Assembly: GCF_030053135.1 (NCBI RefSeq)
Contig: NZ_CP125652.1
Coordinates: forward strand, 2,929,001 to 2,993,000
DNA: 64,000 nt
Origin: Rhizobium sp. BT04
GTDB lineage: Bacteria > Pseudomonadota > Alphaproteobacteria > Rhizobiales > Rhizobiaceae
Direction: 5' to 3'
The stretch's first letter is position 1; each line of letters opens with the position of its first letter. Below are positions 32,024 to 41,852 of this stretch, piece by piece. Both the position numbers and the translations under genes were made by a program. The notes under the pieces were generated by a model. That model searched no databases and was not told the DNA's origin. It saw nothing but the letters and a program-made list of their open reading frames with translations.

Positions 32024-33901
32024 TCAGGCAGTCTGACGTGTCGAAGAATGCAGTCGACGCAGGTGCACAAGCAGCAACGCGATGGCTGCCGGCGTCATAC
32101 CCTCGACAATGGCAGCCTGGGCAATGTTGAAAGGCCGCACTGCATTCAGCTTCAGCTTGAGTTCGTTCGACAGGCCGGCGAGGGCGCCGTAGTCAAAATC
32201 GGCGGGGATCTGCCGTTCCTCGTCGCGCTGCTGATCGGCAATGGCGGATGCCTGCCTATCCAGGTATACTGAATAACCCGCTTCGATTTCCAATGCTTCC
32301 GCAATCTTTGGTGCGATTCCGGCAAGGGCCTCCGGCCAGACATGCCGAAGCGCGGCAAAATCATAATTTGGATAAGATAGAAGATCATACGCCGTTCGGC
32401 GCTGGCCATCTAGATTGATATTCAAGCCGGCGCGTCGCGCCTCGTTCGGCGTCACCGCCAGCGATTGCAGCAGTGCTCGGCCGGCGCCGATATCCGTCTG
32501 ATAGGCGGTAAATCGCCGCTGGCGCTCGCTGCTGACGCAGCCCAGCTGCATTGCCAACGGGGTCAGGCGCATATCGGCATTGTCAGCGCGAAGCGTCAGG
32601 CGGTACTCCGCCCGGGAGGTGAACATTCGATACGGTTCCGTAACGCCACGGGATGTCAGATCGTCGATCATCACGCCGATATAGGAGCTGGTTCGGCTAA
32701 AATGGAACGGCTCCGAATCGTTGCTTCGCAACGCAGCATTCAGTCCCGCCGCCAAGCCCTGCGCCGCTGCTTCCTCATAGCCAGTGGTGCCGTTGATCTG
32801 GCCGGCGAGGAAGAGACCTTTCAGCCGCTTGACCTCCAGCGACGGTGTCAGCTCTCGCGGATCGACATGGTCATATTCGATCGCATAACCCGGTTGGAGA
32901 ATCCGAGCTTTTTCGAGACCGGGAATCGTCTTGATAAATTCGGCTTGGACCTCCGCCGGAAGAGAGGTCGAGATCCCATTCGGATAGACGGTATCGTCAT
33001 CGAGCCCTTCGGGTTCCAGAAAGACCTGATGTCCATCGCGTTCGCCGAACTTTACCAGCTTGTCTTCGATAGACGGGCAATAGCGCGGACCGACACCCTC
33101 GATCTGACCGGAATACATCGCCGATCGCATGATGTTGTCGACAATGACGCGGTGCGTTGCGTCAGTTGTCCTGGTGACCCCACACTCGATCTGCGGGGTG
33201 GTGATTGCGTCGGTCATAAACGAGAAGGGGATAAGGTCTGCATCAGCCGCCTGACGGCCCACCGCTTGCCAGTCGATCGTCTTTCCATCCAGCCGCGCCG
33301 GCGTTCCGGTTTTCAACCGCCCCAACTGCAGCCCGAGCCTGGCTAGGGTGGCGGACAATCCAATCGAAGGGGCTTCACCGACGCGGCCGGCCGGTGTTTT
33401 CTCCGAACCGATATGAATGAGCCCGCGCAAGAAGGTGCCGGTGGTCAAAACCACTGCGGGCGTCCTGAAGGTCCGGCCATCCTTCATGACAACGCCGGTG
33501 ACCCGTCCATCGGCAATGTCCAGATCAAACGCGTCACCCTCGACGATATCTAGGCCGGGCGTCGCTTCGATCGCCGCCAGCATCGCCAGACGATAGAGTT
33601 TCCGATCGGCCTGCGTCCGTGGACCGCGGACTGCGGCGCCTTTCTTCTTGTTCAACATCCGGAATTGAATGCCTGCGGCGTCGGCAACGCGACCCATCAG
33701 ACCATCCATGGCATCGATCTCACGCACCAGGTGGCCTTTGCCGAGCCCGCCAATCGCCGGATTGCAGGACATCACGCCAATCGTATCCCGCCTATGGGTC
33801 ACCAGAGCGGTTTTAGCACCGAGGCGCGCAGCCGCATTGGCAGCCTCCGAACCCGCATGGCCGCCACCGATGACGATCACATCGTAGACATTGTCGCTCA
33901 T
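32024..33901 (-). CDS. mnmG: tRNA uridine-34 carboxymethylaminomethyl enzyme MnmG
   Basis: FAD-dependent enzyme that, with MnmE, modifies the wobble uridine of certain tRNAs. 625 residues: N-terminal FAD motif [19 protein letters not shown], the family blocks [20 protein letters not shown] and [28 protein letters not shown] near the FAD, and the C-terminal helical domain that binds MnmE. I chose ATG 33901 (GGAG six bases upstream); the open frame continues to 33949 and would translate a parS site. It is followed 24 bases later by rsmG. Confidence 0.95.
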   Translation of the reverse strand: MSDNVYDVIVIGGGHAGSEAANAAARLGAKTALVTHRRDTIGVMSCNPAIGGLGKGHLVREIDAMDGLMGRVADAAGIQFRMLNKKKGAAVRGPRTQADRKLYRLAMLAAIEATPGLDIVEGDAFDLDIADGRVTGVVMKDGRTFRTPAVVLTTGTFLRGLIHIGSEKTPAGRVGEAPSIGLSATLARLGLQLGRLKTGTPARLDGKTIDWQAVGRQAADADLIPFSFMTDAITTPQIECGVTRTTDATHRVIVDNIMRSAMYSGQIEGVGPRYCPSIEDKLVKFGERDGHQVFLEPEGLDDDTVYPNGISTSLPAEVQAEFIKTIPGLEKARILQPGYAIEYDHVDPRELTPSLEVKRLKGLFLAGQINGTTGYEEAAAQGLAAGLNAALRSNDSEPFHFSRTSSYIGVMIDDLTSRGVTEPYRMFTSRAEYRLTLRADNADMRLTPLAMQLGCVSSERQRRFTAYQTDIGAGRALLQSLAVTPNEARRAGLNINLDGQRRTAYDLLSYPNYDFAALRHVWPEALAGIAPKIAEALEIEAGYSVYLDRQASAIADQQRDEERQIPADFDYGALAGLSNELKLKLNAVRPFNIAQAAIVEGMTPAAIALLLVHLRRLHSSTRQTA

Positions 33902-33922
33902 CTCAAACTCCATTCCAGCAGA

Positions 33923-33938
33923 CGTTTCACGTGAAACC
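33923..33938. promoter_or_regulatory. parS-like site 2
   Basis: CGTTTCACGTGAAACC: the central 14 bases GTTTCACGTGAAAC are a perfect match to parS; only the outermost base on each side differs. It lies in the short gap between mnmE and mnmG. Confidence 0.85.
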
Positions 33939-33949
33939 CGAGGGCTCAA

Positions 33950-33965
33950 GGTTTCACGTGAATCA
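33950..33965. promoter_or_regulatory. parS-like site 3
   Basis: GGTTTCACGTGAATCA matches parS at 14 of 16 positions. It starts 11 bases after site 2 and overlaps the stop codon of mnmE (33963-33965). The close pair may act as one unit. Confidence 0.7.
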
Positions 33966-35282
33966 TTTGCCGATACAAAACTCCGAAAAGATCACCCCGA
34001 GCAGCTGCTCGACATCAACTCTTCCGGTAATCCTACCCAGATATTCCGCCGCGGTTCGCAGCTGTTCGGTCCGCAATTCAAGATCCACGCCTGTTTCTGA
34101 AATCGCCGCGTCCAGCGCCAATAAACATTTCGCTAGCGAATCCTTATGCCGTTGCCGGCTCGGGATCGCCATGGGCAGGCCGCCGAAACGTTCGGCGACT
34201 AGAGTGCCGATCAACCGCCGCAACTCCGGCAGACCATCGCCCGTCGCCGTCGAGATCTGGAGGTCATATCGACCTGTGCCGACATCGATGAGATCCTTTT
34301 TCGTACCGACAGTAACATGCGGCAAGGCCTGGTCCAAGTCGTCGGGGATCAGGGGATTTGCCATGTCGACCAGCAACAGAACGAGATCGGCATCACGCAG
34401 CGCAACGCGGGCGCGGCGTACGCCTTCCATTTCGACCCTGTCTTCCGCCTCCCGAAGGCCCGCAGTGTCGTAGAGCTTGATCAGGTAACCGTCAATGTCG
34501 AGATCAACCTGCAGAACATCGCGCGTCGTTCCGGCGAGCTCCGTGACGATCGCCACGTCGCGGCGTGCCAGAGCGTTCAGCAGGCTGGATTTCCCCGCAT
34601 TCGGCGCGCCGGCGATGACGACCTTGAAGCCATCCCTGATGACCTCGCCCGCCGACGCCGCAGCCAAGTGTTCTGTGATCTCGGTGCGAAGCTTTGCCAT
34701 ATTGGCCCAGACCATGTCCGACACCGAGCCGGGAACATCGTCCTCATCGGGAAAATCGAGTTCCGCTTCGATCAGCGCCCGGGCTCGCGTCAACCGTTCC
34801 GCCCACGAATCGTAAATGGCGGAAAGCCCGCCGGCGCTATGCTCGATCGCAAGGCGTCGCTGCATCTCGGTCTCGGCGCCGATCAGATCGGCCAAGCCTT
34901 CGACCTCGACGAGATCAAGCTTGCCATTTTCAAAAGCCCGGCGCGAGAACTCGCCCTCGACCGCCATCCGCACACCTGGAACCGCGCCAAGCGCGTGAAA
35001 CAGCGCCGCCAGCACGGCTCGGCTGCCATGGATCTGCAGCTCGGCGACATCCTCGCCGGTAAAGGAATTCGGGGCCGGAAAAAACAGTACGAGGCCATTG
35101 TCGATCGGCTGGTTGTTACGAGTCCGAATCGTTCTGTAAGAAGCATGCCGGTCAACCGGCACCGATCCGACCAGCCTGGTCAACAGTTCCCGGGTCGCCG
35201 GGCCACTGATGCGAACGATCGAAACGCCCGAGGGCGGGGAACCACTCGAGAGCGCAAATATCGTATCAGTCAACATGGCCAT
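33963..35282 (-). CDS. mnmE: tRNA modification GTPase MnmE
   Basis: Partner GTPase of MnmG in wobble-uridine modification. 439 residues: N-terminal folate-binding domain ([18 protein letters not shown]), a helical domain, the inserted G domain with G1 GAPNAGKSS (225-233), G2 GTTRD, G3 DTAGLRE and G4 TKKD, and the invariant C-terminal CIGK. Two close starts, ATG 35282 (MAMLTDTI) and ATG 35276 (MLTDTI), cannot be separated by ribosome-binding site. rho lies upstream on the same strand beyond a repeat. Confidence 0.95.
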   Translation of the reverse strand: MAMLTDTIFALSSGSPPSGVSIVRISGPATRELLTRLVGSVPVDRHASYRTIRTRNNQPIDNGLVLFFPAPNSFTGEDVAELQIHGSRAVLAALFHALGAVPGVRMAVEGEFSRRAFENGKLDLVEVEGLADLIGAETEMQRRLAIEHSAGGLSAIYDSWAERLTRARALIEAELDFPDEDDVPGSVSDMVWANMAKLRTEITEHLAAASAGEVIRDGFKVVIAGAPNAGKSSLLNALARRDVAIVTELAGTTRDVLQVDLDIDGYLIKLYDTAGLREAEDRVEMEGVRRARVALRDADLVLLLVDMANPLIPDDLDQALPHVTVGTKKDLIDVGTGRYDLQISTATGDGLPELRRLIGTLVAERFGGLPMAIPSRQRHKDSLAKCLLALDAAISETGVDLELRTEQLRTAAEYLGRITGRVDVEQLLGVIFSEFCIGK

Positions 35283-35370
35283 ATCACTGGTCCGTCGGTT
35301 GGAATCCGAATTGATCCCTCTCAAATGGAAAAAGCTGGCGACATCGTGACGATGTCTCCAGCTCTGATCA

Positions 35371-35469
35371 TTGCGTGCCGCCCCGGCAGTGGGCAGCAGT
35401 TCCGCACGACATGCGTAAAACAAGGAGCCAAAGCGCATCGCATCGATCGAGTCAACGCCAGGCGCTTAA
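35371..35469. repeat. Mosaic intergenic repeat, copy 5 (diverged)
   Basis: Segments GCGTGCCGC, GTGGGCAGCAGTTCCGC, ACGACATGCGTAAAACAA and a right end AGGCGCTTAAG match the family in order. It occupies the gap between rho and mnmE, where it would separate the two transcription units. Confidence 0.6.
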
Positions 35470-35487
35470 GCTGAATCCGGCTAAGGA

Positions 35488-36753
35488 TTACGTATTCATC
35501 GAGTCGAAGAAGTCGGAATTGTTCTTCGTCTGCTTGAGCTTGTCGATCAGGAATTCGATCGCATCCGTCGTGCCCATCGGCGCCAGGATACGGCGAAGCA
35601 CGAAGATCTTCTGCAGATCCTGGCGTGGAACAAGGAGGTCCTCCTTGCGGGTGCCGGACTTCAGGATGTCCATCGCCGGGAAGATGCGCTTGTCGGCGAC
35701 CTTGCGGTCGAGAACGATTTCCGAGTTGCCGGTACCCTTGAACTCTTCGAAGATGACTTCATCCATACGGCTGCCGGTATCGATCAGCGCCGTGGCGATG
35801 ATGGTCAGTGAGCCGCCTTCTTCGATATTACGTGCCGCGCCGAAGAAGCGCTTCGGCCGCTGCAGGGCGTTGGCATCGACACCGCCGGTCAGGACCTTGC
35901 CGGAAGAGGGAACGACGGTGTTGTAGGCGCGGCCGAGGCGGGTGATCGAATCGAGCAGGATGACGACATCGCGCCCATGCTCGACCAGGCGCTTCGCCTT
36001 TTCGATAACCATTTCCGCCACCTGGACGTGGCGCACAGCCGGTTCGTCGAAGGTCGAGGAGATGACTTCGCCCCGGACGGAGCGCTGCATGTCGGTCACT
36101 TCCTCGGGGCGTTCGTCGATCAGCAGGACGATGAGGTAGCATTCCGGATGGTTTGCCGTGATCGAGTGCGCAATGTTCTGCAACAGCACGGTCTTACCGG
36201 TGCGGGGAGGCGCCACGATCAATCCGCGCTGGCCCTTGCCAAGCGGCGCCACCAGATCGATCACACGCGGCGACAGATCCTTGGAAGTGGGAATATCGAG
36301 TTCCATCTTGAAACGCTCGTTCGGATAGAGCGGCGTCAGATTGTCGAAGTGAACCTTGTGACGGATCTTTTCCGGATCGTCGAAATTGATGGTGTTGACC
36401 TTGAGCAGCGCGAAATAACGCTCGCCTTCCTTCGGTCCACGGATCGGTCCCTCGACCGTATCGCCGGTTTTCAGGGAGAAACGGCGAATCTGCGACGGCG
36501 AGATATAAATATCGTCGGGACCCGGCAGATAGTTTGCATTGGCGGAACGCAGGAAACCAAACCCGTCCTGCAGCACCTCGACGACACCTTCGCCGATAAT
36601 TTCGACATCCTGGCTGGCGAGCATTTTGAGGATGGCAAACATCAGCTCCTGCTTGCGCATCGTGCTGGCATTCTCGACCTCGAGCGATTCGGCGAAAGCC
36701 AGAAGATCCGTCGGGGATTTGCTCTTAAGTTCCTGAAGCTTCATTTCAGCCAT
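35488..36753 (-). CDS. rho: Transcription termination factor Rho
   Basis: Hexameric RNA-dependent ATPase that ends transcription. 421 residues: N-terminal Rho-N helix domain ([20 protein letters not shown]), the cold-shock-like RNA-binding domain with GFGFLRS, and the RecA-like ATPase with Walker [13 protein letters not shown], Walker [17 protein letters not shown] and the Q/R-loop regions ([21 protein letters not shown]). ATG 36753 chosen; the frame stays open for 50 codons upstream but that part is not family-like. The 197-base upstream gap may hold a leader for autoregulation, known for rho elsewhere. Confidence 0.97.
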   Translation of the reverse strand: MAEMKLQELKSKSPTDLLAFAESLEVENASTMRKQELMFAILKMLASQDVEIIGEGVVEVLQDGFGFLRSANANYLPGPDDIYISPSQIRRFSLKTGDTVEGPIRGPKEGERYFALLKVNTINFDDPEKIRHKVHFDNLTPLYPNERFKMELDIPTSKDLSPRVIDLVAPLGKGQRGLIVAPPRTGKTVLLQNIAHSITANHPECYLIVLLIDERPEEVTDMQRSVRGEVISSTFDEPAVRHVQVAEMVIEKAKRLVEHGRDVVILLDSITRLGRAYNTVVPSSGKVLTGGVDANALQRPKRFFGAARNIEEGGSLTIIATALIDTGSRMDEVIFEEFKGTGNSEIVLDRKVADKRIFPAMDILKSGTRKEDLLVPRQDLQKIFVLRRILAPMGTTDAIEFLIDKLKQTKNNSDFFDSMNT

Positions 36754-36933
36754 GAAGTGACCAATACTCTTTTCAATTTCAAAGGGGAAAGGCGATGTTG
36801 GGTCGTATTCGGTACTGCGAAGGGCTCGCAGACGACTGAACTCTACACACATGCCACGTAGATGAGATGCGCGGAAAATAGCGACTCGTGATCGCTGCCG
36901 CAAGAGGGCTGCTTAAAATGAAGCAAATTTAAC

Positions 36934-36954
36934 CTGAGGGTGATTTTGCCTCAG
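36934..36954 (-). terminator. Weak hairpin at the end of hemJ
   Basis: CTGAGG (36934-36939) pairs with CCTCAG (36949-36954), overlapping the hemJ stop; on the minus strand an AT-rich TTAAATTT follows. It could end the hemE-hemJ transcript, though six base pairs is short. Confidence 0.3.
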
Positions 36955-37487
36955 AATGGCTTCACCACGACGAGGATCACGATGACGATCATCAGCACTG
37001 TCGGCGCCTCGTTCATGAACCGCCAATAACGGGCGGAACGGCGATTTTCATCCCGCTCGAACGCTCCGACCGCGCGGCTGAAAAACATATGAACGCCGGT
37101 CAACAATACGACGAGACCGATCTTCGCATGCAGCCAGCCACCCTGGAATCCATAGACCGACCAGGCGAGATAGAGGCCGAAAATCCAGGTCAGCATCATT
37201 GCCGGCGTCATGATGATTCGAAGCAGCCTGCGCTCCATCACCTTGAAGGTTTCCGATTGCACCGAACCCGGTTCGGCATCGGTGTGGTAGATGAACAGCC
37301 GCGGCATATAGAACAAGCCGGCCATCCAGGAAATGACCGCAATGATATGCAGCGCCTTGATCCAGAGATAGAGATTGTCGGGATTCCAGGCGAAAAGCCC
37401 GACCGCCATCAGCGCGAAGAAGGCCAACGCAAAATGGGCTCGGCGCCGGGCGTACGCGCCGGGTCTCCGGTCCGTCTGCCTTTCCAT
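36951..37487 (-). CDS. hemJ: Protoporphyrinogen IX oxidase HemJ
   Basis: Membrane enzyme oxidising protoporphyrinogen to protoporphyrin in heme synthesis. 178 residues with four hydrophobic segments and the family stretches LYLWIKALHIIAVISWMAGL (conserved His) and FYMPRLFIYH, then RRLLRIIMTPAMMLTWIFG and a C-terminal RFMNEAPTVLMI. The ATG at 37487 begins two bases after the hemE stop, so translation is probably coupled. The pairing with hemE, an earlier step of the same pathway, supports the call. Confidence 0.9.
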   Translation of the reverse strand: MERQTDRRPGAYARRRAHFALAFFALMAVGLFAWNPDNLYLWIKALHIIAVISWMAGLFYMPRLFIYHTDAEPGSVQSETFKVMERRLLRIIMTPAMMLTWIFGLYLAWSVYGFQGGWLHAKIGLVVLLTGVHMFFSRAVGAFERDENRRSARYWRFMNEAPTVLMIVIVILVVVKPF

Positions 37488-37489
37488 CG

Positions 37490-38536
37490 TCACGCGCCCC
37501 CACGCATCCACCCACCCCGCACGCGATCGACCAGCAGCCGCACATGCTCGGGATCGGCCTGCGGCGTGATGCCGTGACCGAGATTGAAGATCAGCGGCCC
37601 ATTGCCGAGATGCTGCAGAATATCGTCGATACCCTCTTCCAGCGCCCGGCCGCCGGCAACGACGCGCATCGGATCGAGGTTGCCCTGCACCGGCCCGTCT
37701 TTCTGAAGCTCAGCGGCAAAGGCCAGCGGTACCGACCAGTCGAGGCCGATCGCATCGGCGCCGGTCCTCTGGCGATAGGACTTCAGCTGGTAACCGGCGC
37801 CCTTGGCAAAGGCAATGATGCGCGCCTTAGGCCGCCGCGATTTGACCGAAGCGATCATTCGCGCGACCGGCCGGAGCGCGAAGGACTCGAATTCCTTCTC
37901 ACCGAGAACGCCGGCCCAGGAATCGAAGATCTGCACGGCATCGGCGCCGGCATCGATCTGAGCGACAAGATAATCGGCCGAGACGTCGGCCAGCAGCATC
38001 AGGAGATGCTCGAAGGCGCGGGGATACCTGTAGGCGAAGAGGCGGGCAGGCGCCTGATCCGGCGTGCCGTGACCGGCGATCATATAGGTCGCAACCGTCC
38101 AGGGCGCGCCGCAGAAGCCGAGCAGCGTCGTCTCATCAGGCAGTTCCCCACGCAGCCGCCGCACCGTCTCCAGAACCGGCCTGAGATAATCGACAACCTC
38201 TTCGCCATTCAATCTGCCGATACCCTCTTCATCGATCGGATCCATCTCCGGGCCGTGGCCTTCGGTAAACCGGACATTCCGTTTCATCGCGTCGGGGATG
38301 ACCAGGATATCGGAAAACAGAATGGCGGCATCGAAGCCGTAGCGGCGGATCGGCTGCAATGTCACTTCGACGGCATGATCGGGCGTGTAGCAGAGATCGA
38401 GGAAACTTCCGGCCTTTGCCCGTGTCTCTCGATATTCCGGGAGATAACGTCCCGCCTGTCTCATCAGCCAGAGAGGAGGAGGGGAGAGGCTTTCGCCATC
38501 CAGAACCCTCATGATCTTTCGGCGCGTGTCGCTCAA
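37490..38536 (-). CDS. hemE: Uroporphyrinogen decarboxylase
   Basis: Removes four carboxyl groups from uroporphyrinogen III. 348 residues with the signature [41 protein letters not shown] and the C-terminal [16 protein letters not shown]. The frame begins at TTG 38536 with AGGGAAG upstream; ATG 38512 eight codons later is an alternative. It is the last leftward gene before the proposed replication origin, the same neighbour as at the Caulobacter origin. Confidence 0.95.
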   Translation of the reverse strand: MSDTRRKIMRVLDGESLSPPPLWLMRQAGRYLPEYRETRAKAGSFLDLCYTPDHAVEVTLQPIRRYGFDAAILFSDILVIPDAMKRNVRFTEGHGPEMDPIDEEGIGRLNGEEVVDYLRPVLETVRRLRGELPDETTLLGFCGAPWTVATYMIAGHGTPDQAPARLFAYRYPRAFEHLLMLLADVSADYLVAQIDAGADAVQIFDSWAGVLGEKEFESFALRPVARMIASVKSRRPKARIIAFAKGAGYQLKSYRQRTGADAIGLDWSVPLAFAAELQKDGPVQGNLDPMRVVAGGRALEEGIDDILQHLGNGPLIFNLGHGITPQADPEHVRLLVDRVRGGWMRGGA

Positions 38537-38937
38537 GCGCTTCTTCCCTATAAAAAATCAAAGATATTTTAAAAGGTTTCTATTTCTTAGAGTCGGTGTC
38601 TATCAAGGATTAAAATCCATCCACCGCCGATGCCATTTGTCGCGTGCCGGCAAAAAACATCGCAGCGATTTTCCTCATTCTGCCGAAATTCCGGGGAGAA
38701 GCCGAATCTGAAAATGATTCCAAATCCTTCTGGGCGGCCGATTTTCCCAGCGCTTGTGGATAAGCTGTGGACCAGTTCCGGCAAACTCAACCTGTTCCCC
38801 GTCATCCACAGAGCCTGCTGAAACCGATCTGCAAAATTCGAAATGTGGATAAGCCGGCATGTTTTCCCTTGCCCGAGACGGCCTCGCCGCCGTAGCTCTG
38901 TTTCATCCAGTCTTTTCAACAGGCAGCGGAAAATAGC
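38537..38937. other. Putative chromosomal replication origin (oriC)
   Basis: A 401-base gene-free gap between divergent hemE and ppsR. It holds two perfect DnaA boxes on the minus strand (TGTGGATAA at 38755-38763 and 38844-38852), one near-match on the plus strand (TCATCCACA, 38802-38810) and a weaker TGTGGACCA at 38766-38774. An AT-rich block at 38546-38590 next to hemE could be the unwinding element. GANTC (CcrM) sites are at 38590, 38704 and 38716. The origin of Caulobacter lies between hemE and the ppsR-family gene, and genes here change direction at this point. It also contains the promoters of both flanking genes. Not proven by sequence alone. Confidence 0.8.
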
Positions 38938-39759
38938 GTGGAGAACAGAACGAACTTCTTTCATCTGCATCTGATTTCTGACTCAACGGGAGAGACTCTG
39001 ATCTCCGCCGGCCGCGCCGCATCGGCACAGTTCCGATCGGCTCAGCCGATCGAACATGTCTATCCGCTGATCCGCAACCGCAAACAGCTGCTGCCGGTTC
39101 TGCAGGCGATCGACGAGGCGCCGGGCATCGTGCTCTACACGATCGTCGACCGGGAGCTTGCGAGCCTGATCGACGAGCGCTGCGTCGAAATGGGTGTCGC
39201 CTCGGTGAACGTGCTGGAGCCGGTGATGAATGCCTTCCAGATCTATCTGGGCGCCCCGTCGCGCCGCCGGGTCGGCGCCCAGCATGTGATGAATGCCGGC
39301 TACTTCGCGCGGATCGAAGCGCTGAATTTCACCATGGATCACGACGACGGTCAGATGCCGGACGACTACAACGATGCCGACGTCGTTATCATCGGCATCA
39401 GCCGCACGTCGAAAACACCGACCAGCATCTACCTCGCCAACCGCGGCATCAAGACGGCGAACATTCCGATCGTCTATGGCGTGCCCTTGCCGGAGAGCCT
39501 GTTCATCGCGAGCAAACCGTTGATCGTCTGCCTGATCGCCACCACCGACCGTATTTCCCAGGTGCGGGAAAACCGTGTGCTCGGGGCGACGCAGGGTTTT
39601 GATCGCGAACATTATACCGACCGCGCCGCGATCTCCGAGGAGCTGAAATATGCCCGCTCGCTCTGCGCCCGCCACAACTGGCCGCTGATCGACGTTACGC
39701 GCCGCTCAATCGAGGAAACCGCCGCGGCAATCGTTGCCCTGCGCCCGAAGCTGCGCTAA
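38938..39759 (+). CDS. ppsR: PEP synthase / PPDK regulatory protein (kinase-pyrophosphorylase)
   Basis: Bifunctional regulator (DUF299 family) that phosphorylates and dephosphorylates a threonine of phosphoenolpyruvate synthase or pyruvate phosphate dikinase. 273 residues; N-terminal [11 protein letters not shown] and the P-loop-like [18 protein letters not shown] are family signatures. Start is GTG 38938; no earlier start fits. The homologue flanks the origin in Caulobacter and Rickettsia. Which dikinase it controls here cannot be told from the window. Confidence 0.92.
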   Translation: MENRTNFFHLHLISDSTGETLISAGRAASAQFRSAQPIEHVYPLIRNRKQLLPVLQAIDEAPGIVLYTIVDRELASLIDERCVEMGVASVNVLEPVMNAFQIYLGAPSRRRVGAQHVMNAGYFARIEALNFTMDHDDGQMPDDYNDADVVIIGISRTSKTPTSIYLANRGIKTANIPIVYGVPLPESLFIASKPLIVCLIATTDRISQVRENRVLGATQGFDREHYTDRAAISEELKYARSLCARHNWPLIDVTRRSIEETAAAIVALRPKLR

Positions 39760-39791
39760 GCGCTGACCGAAGCCGGCAGCCCGAGGAAGCC

Positions 39792-40391
39792 ATGATACCC
39801 AAACTCATCCTTGCGTCATCGAGCCCCTTTCGACGGATGCTGATGGAAAATGCCGGTCTATCCTTCGAGGCGCATGCCGCCAACATCGATGAAAGAGCGG
39901 TCGAAGCCCCGCTGGAAAACGCCGGCGCAACGCCGGATGCCGTCGCCCTTGTCCTGGCCAAGGCCAAGGCCGAGGATGTCGGCAGCCGTTTTCCGGACAG
40001 CTTGGTTATCGGTTCGGATCAGACGATGTCGCTTGGCGACCGGGTCTTTCATAAGCCGAAAGACATGGTCGACGCGGCGAATCACCTTCAAGCCCTTTCG
40101 GGAACGACCCACCGACTGAACAGCGCTGTCGCAATCGTCAGCAATGGCGTGGTTCTGTGGCAGCATCTCGCCCATGCGGAACTGACGATGCGGCCGTTGA
40201 CGGCGGATTTCATCGCCAGGCACCTGGCACGCGTCGGCGACAGGGCGCTTTCCAGCGTCGGCGCCTATCAGTTGGAGGGTGAGGGCATTCAGCTTTTCGA
40301 GAAAATCGAGGGTGATTATTTCACCATTCTCGGCCTGCCGATGCTGCCGCTCTTGAAAAAATTGCGAGATCTCGGAGCGATCGATGGGTGA
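39792..40391 (+). CDS. maf: Maf family nucleoside triphosphate pyrophosphatase
   Basis: Hydrolyses non-canonical or specific nucleoside triphosphates to monophosphates; some members affect septum formation. 199 residues with [31 protein letters not shown] (catalytic aspartate region), HKPKD and [20 protein letters not shown]. Which nucleotide it prefers is not readable. Its last eight bases overlap the start of aroE. Confidence 0.9.
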   Translation: MIPKLILASSSPFRRMLMENAGLSFEAHAANIDERAVEAPLENAGATPDAVALVLAKAKAEDVGSRFPDSLVIGSDQTMSLGDRVFHKPKDMVDAANHLQALSGTTHRLNSAVAIVSNGVVLWQHLAHAELTMRPLTADFIARHLARVGDRALSSVGAYQLEGEGIQLFEKIEGDYFTILGLPMLPLLKKLRDLGAIDG

Positions 40392-41241
40392 TTCACGTGA
40401 AACATTCGGACCGGAAGCGTTTGTCACGGGCTTTCCTATCAAACACTCGCGCTCGCCGTTGATCCACGGATATTGGTTGAAGACGCTCGGCTTGCCAGGC
40501 AGCTACCGCGCCCATGAAGTGGCACCCGAGGCCTTTGCCGATTTCATCGCCACGCTGAAAGATGGCAGCTCCGGCTTCGTCGGCGGCAATGTCACCATTC
40601 CCCACAAGGAACTGGCTTTCACGCTCGCCGATAAGCCGGATGCCTTGTCGCGTGAACTCGGTGCTTCGAATACGCTCTGGCTGGAGGATGGCGTCCTGCA
40701 TGCGACGAATACCGACGGTCGCGGCTTCACTGCCAATCTCGACGAACGTCATCCGGGCTGGGACCGGCATGACACGGCGGTCGTCTTTGGCGCCGGCGGT
40801 GCCAGCCGGGCGATTATCCAGGCGGTCCGCGATCGCGGTTTCAGGGAGATCCACGTCGTCAATCGCACCGTCGAACGGGCGCGTGAGCTGGCGGACCGCT
40901 TTGGCCCGAAAGTTCGGGCCCACCCGGCCGGCGCACTTGCCGAAGTCATGAAAGGCGCCGGTCTCTTCATCAACACCACCTCGCTCGGCATGGACGGCGA
41001 GGCCGCACCGCACCTCGATTTCACGCCGCTTGCAGCCGATGCCGTCGTTACCGATATCGTCTATATCCCGCTGAAGACGCCGATCCTGGTGCAGGCGGAA
41101 GCGCAGGGATTTCCCGTCGTCGATGGTCTCGGCATGCTTCTGCACCAGGCCGCGCCGGGCTTCGAGAAATGGTTCGGCCAGCGTCCGGTCGTCGACGCGG
41201 CACTGCGCGAGCTTATCATCGCCGATATGGACGGGCACTGA
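40384..41241 (+). CDS. aroE: Shikimate dehydrogenase
   Basis: NADPH-dependent reduction of 3-dehydroshikimate, fourth step of aromatic amino-acid synthesis. 285 residues: HSRSPLIH (shikimate binding), NVTIPHKE with catalytic Lys75, NTDGRGF, the NADP motif GAGGASRA and the C-terminal [14 protein letters not shown]. It overlaps maf by 8 bases and coaE by 1. Its codons 2-7 contain a parS site. The trp genes at 55-58 kb use the same pathway's product. Confidence 0.95.
   Translation: MGDSRETFGPEAFVTGFPIKHSRSPLIHGYWLKTLGLPGSYRAHEVAPEAFADFIATLKDGSSGFVGGNVTIPHKELAFTLADKPDALSRELGASNTLWLEDGVLHATNTDGRGFTANLDERHPGWDRHDTAVVFGAGGASRAIIQAVRDRGFREIHVVNRTVERARELADRFGPKVRAHPAGALAEVMKGAGLFINTTSLGMDGEAAPHLDFTPLAADAVVTDIVYIPLKTPILVQAEAQGFPVVDGLGMLLHQAAPGFEKWFGQRPVVDAALRELIIADMDGH
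40389..40404. promoter_or_regulatory. parS-like site 4
   Basis: TGATTCACGTGAAACA matches parS at 15 of 16 positions. It spans the maf stop and the start of aroE, and is the only parS found on the right side of the proposed origin. Confidence 0.85.
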
Positions 41242-41852
41242 TGCTGACGATCGGCCTCACCGGCTCCATCGCCATGGGAAAATCGACGGCGGCAAAGCTC
41301 TTCGCCGAGGCGGGAATTCCGTTGAACGATTCCGATGCCGTGGTCCACGATCTCTATACCGGTGAGGCTGCACCCCTGGTGGATGCTGCTTTTCCCGGCA
41401 CAATGAAGGATGGTGCGGTCGACCGGCATGAGCTCGGCCGCCAGCTTGCTCTTGATCCCGACGGCTTCAAACGGCTGGAGGCGATCGTCCATCCGCTGGT
41501 TCGCAAACGCGAGACGGAATTTCTGGCGCGACAGCGCGCCGCTGGCGCCGAGATGGTATTGCTCGATATTCCTTTGCTCTTCGAAACCGGCGCCGAGGAA
41601 AGAGTCGACGTCATCGTCGTTGTCAGCGCCGATCCACAGATTCAGCGCCAGAGGGTGCTTGCGCGACCAGGGATGACCGAGGAAAAATTCGATATGATTC
41701 TCTCCCGTCAGACGCCGGACGCCGAAAAGCGCCGCCGGGCCGATTATCTGATCGACACCAGCCAGAAGATCGCAGTCACGAGAAAACGAGTGCTCGAGAT
41801 CGTCGCCGACCTGAAAACGCGGATTGCCAAGGGAGATTTCCGGAATGCGTGA
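41241..41852 (+). CDS. coaE: Dephospho-CoA kinase
   Basis: Last step of coenzyme A synthesis. 203 residues, P-loop GSIAMGKST near residues 8-16, NDSDAVVHDLY, LLDIPLLFETG and VVSADPQIQRQRVLAR are typical. The ATG shares its A with the aroE stop (TGATG), and the end overlaps dnaQ by 8 bases. The open frame starts earlier, but only from 41241 is the sequence family-like. Confidence 0.95.
   Translation: MLTIGLTGSIAMGKSTAAKLFAEAGIPLNDSDAVVHDLYTGEAAPLVDAAFPGTMKDGAVDRHELGRQLALDPDGFKRLEAIVHPLVRKRETEFLARQRAAGAEMVLLDIPLLFETGAEERVDVIVVVSADPQIQRQRVLARPGMTEEKFDMILSRQTPDAEKRRRADYLIDTSQKIAVTRKRVLEIVADLKTRIAKGDFRNA

Noticed and set aside
38560..38620. CtrA boxes (TTAA-N7-TTAA) in the origin
   Set aside because: TTAA occurs at 38569 and 38610, but no pair has the 7-base spacing, so I do not claim CtrA control of this origin.
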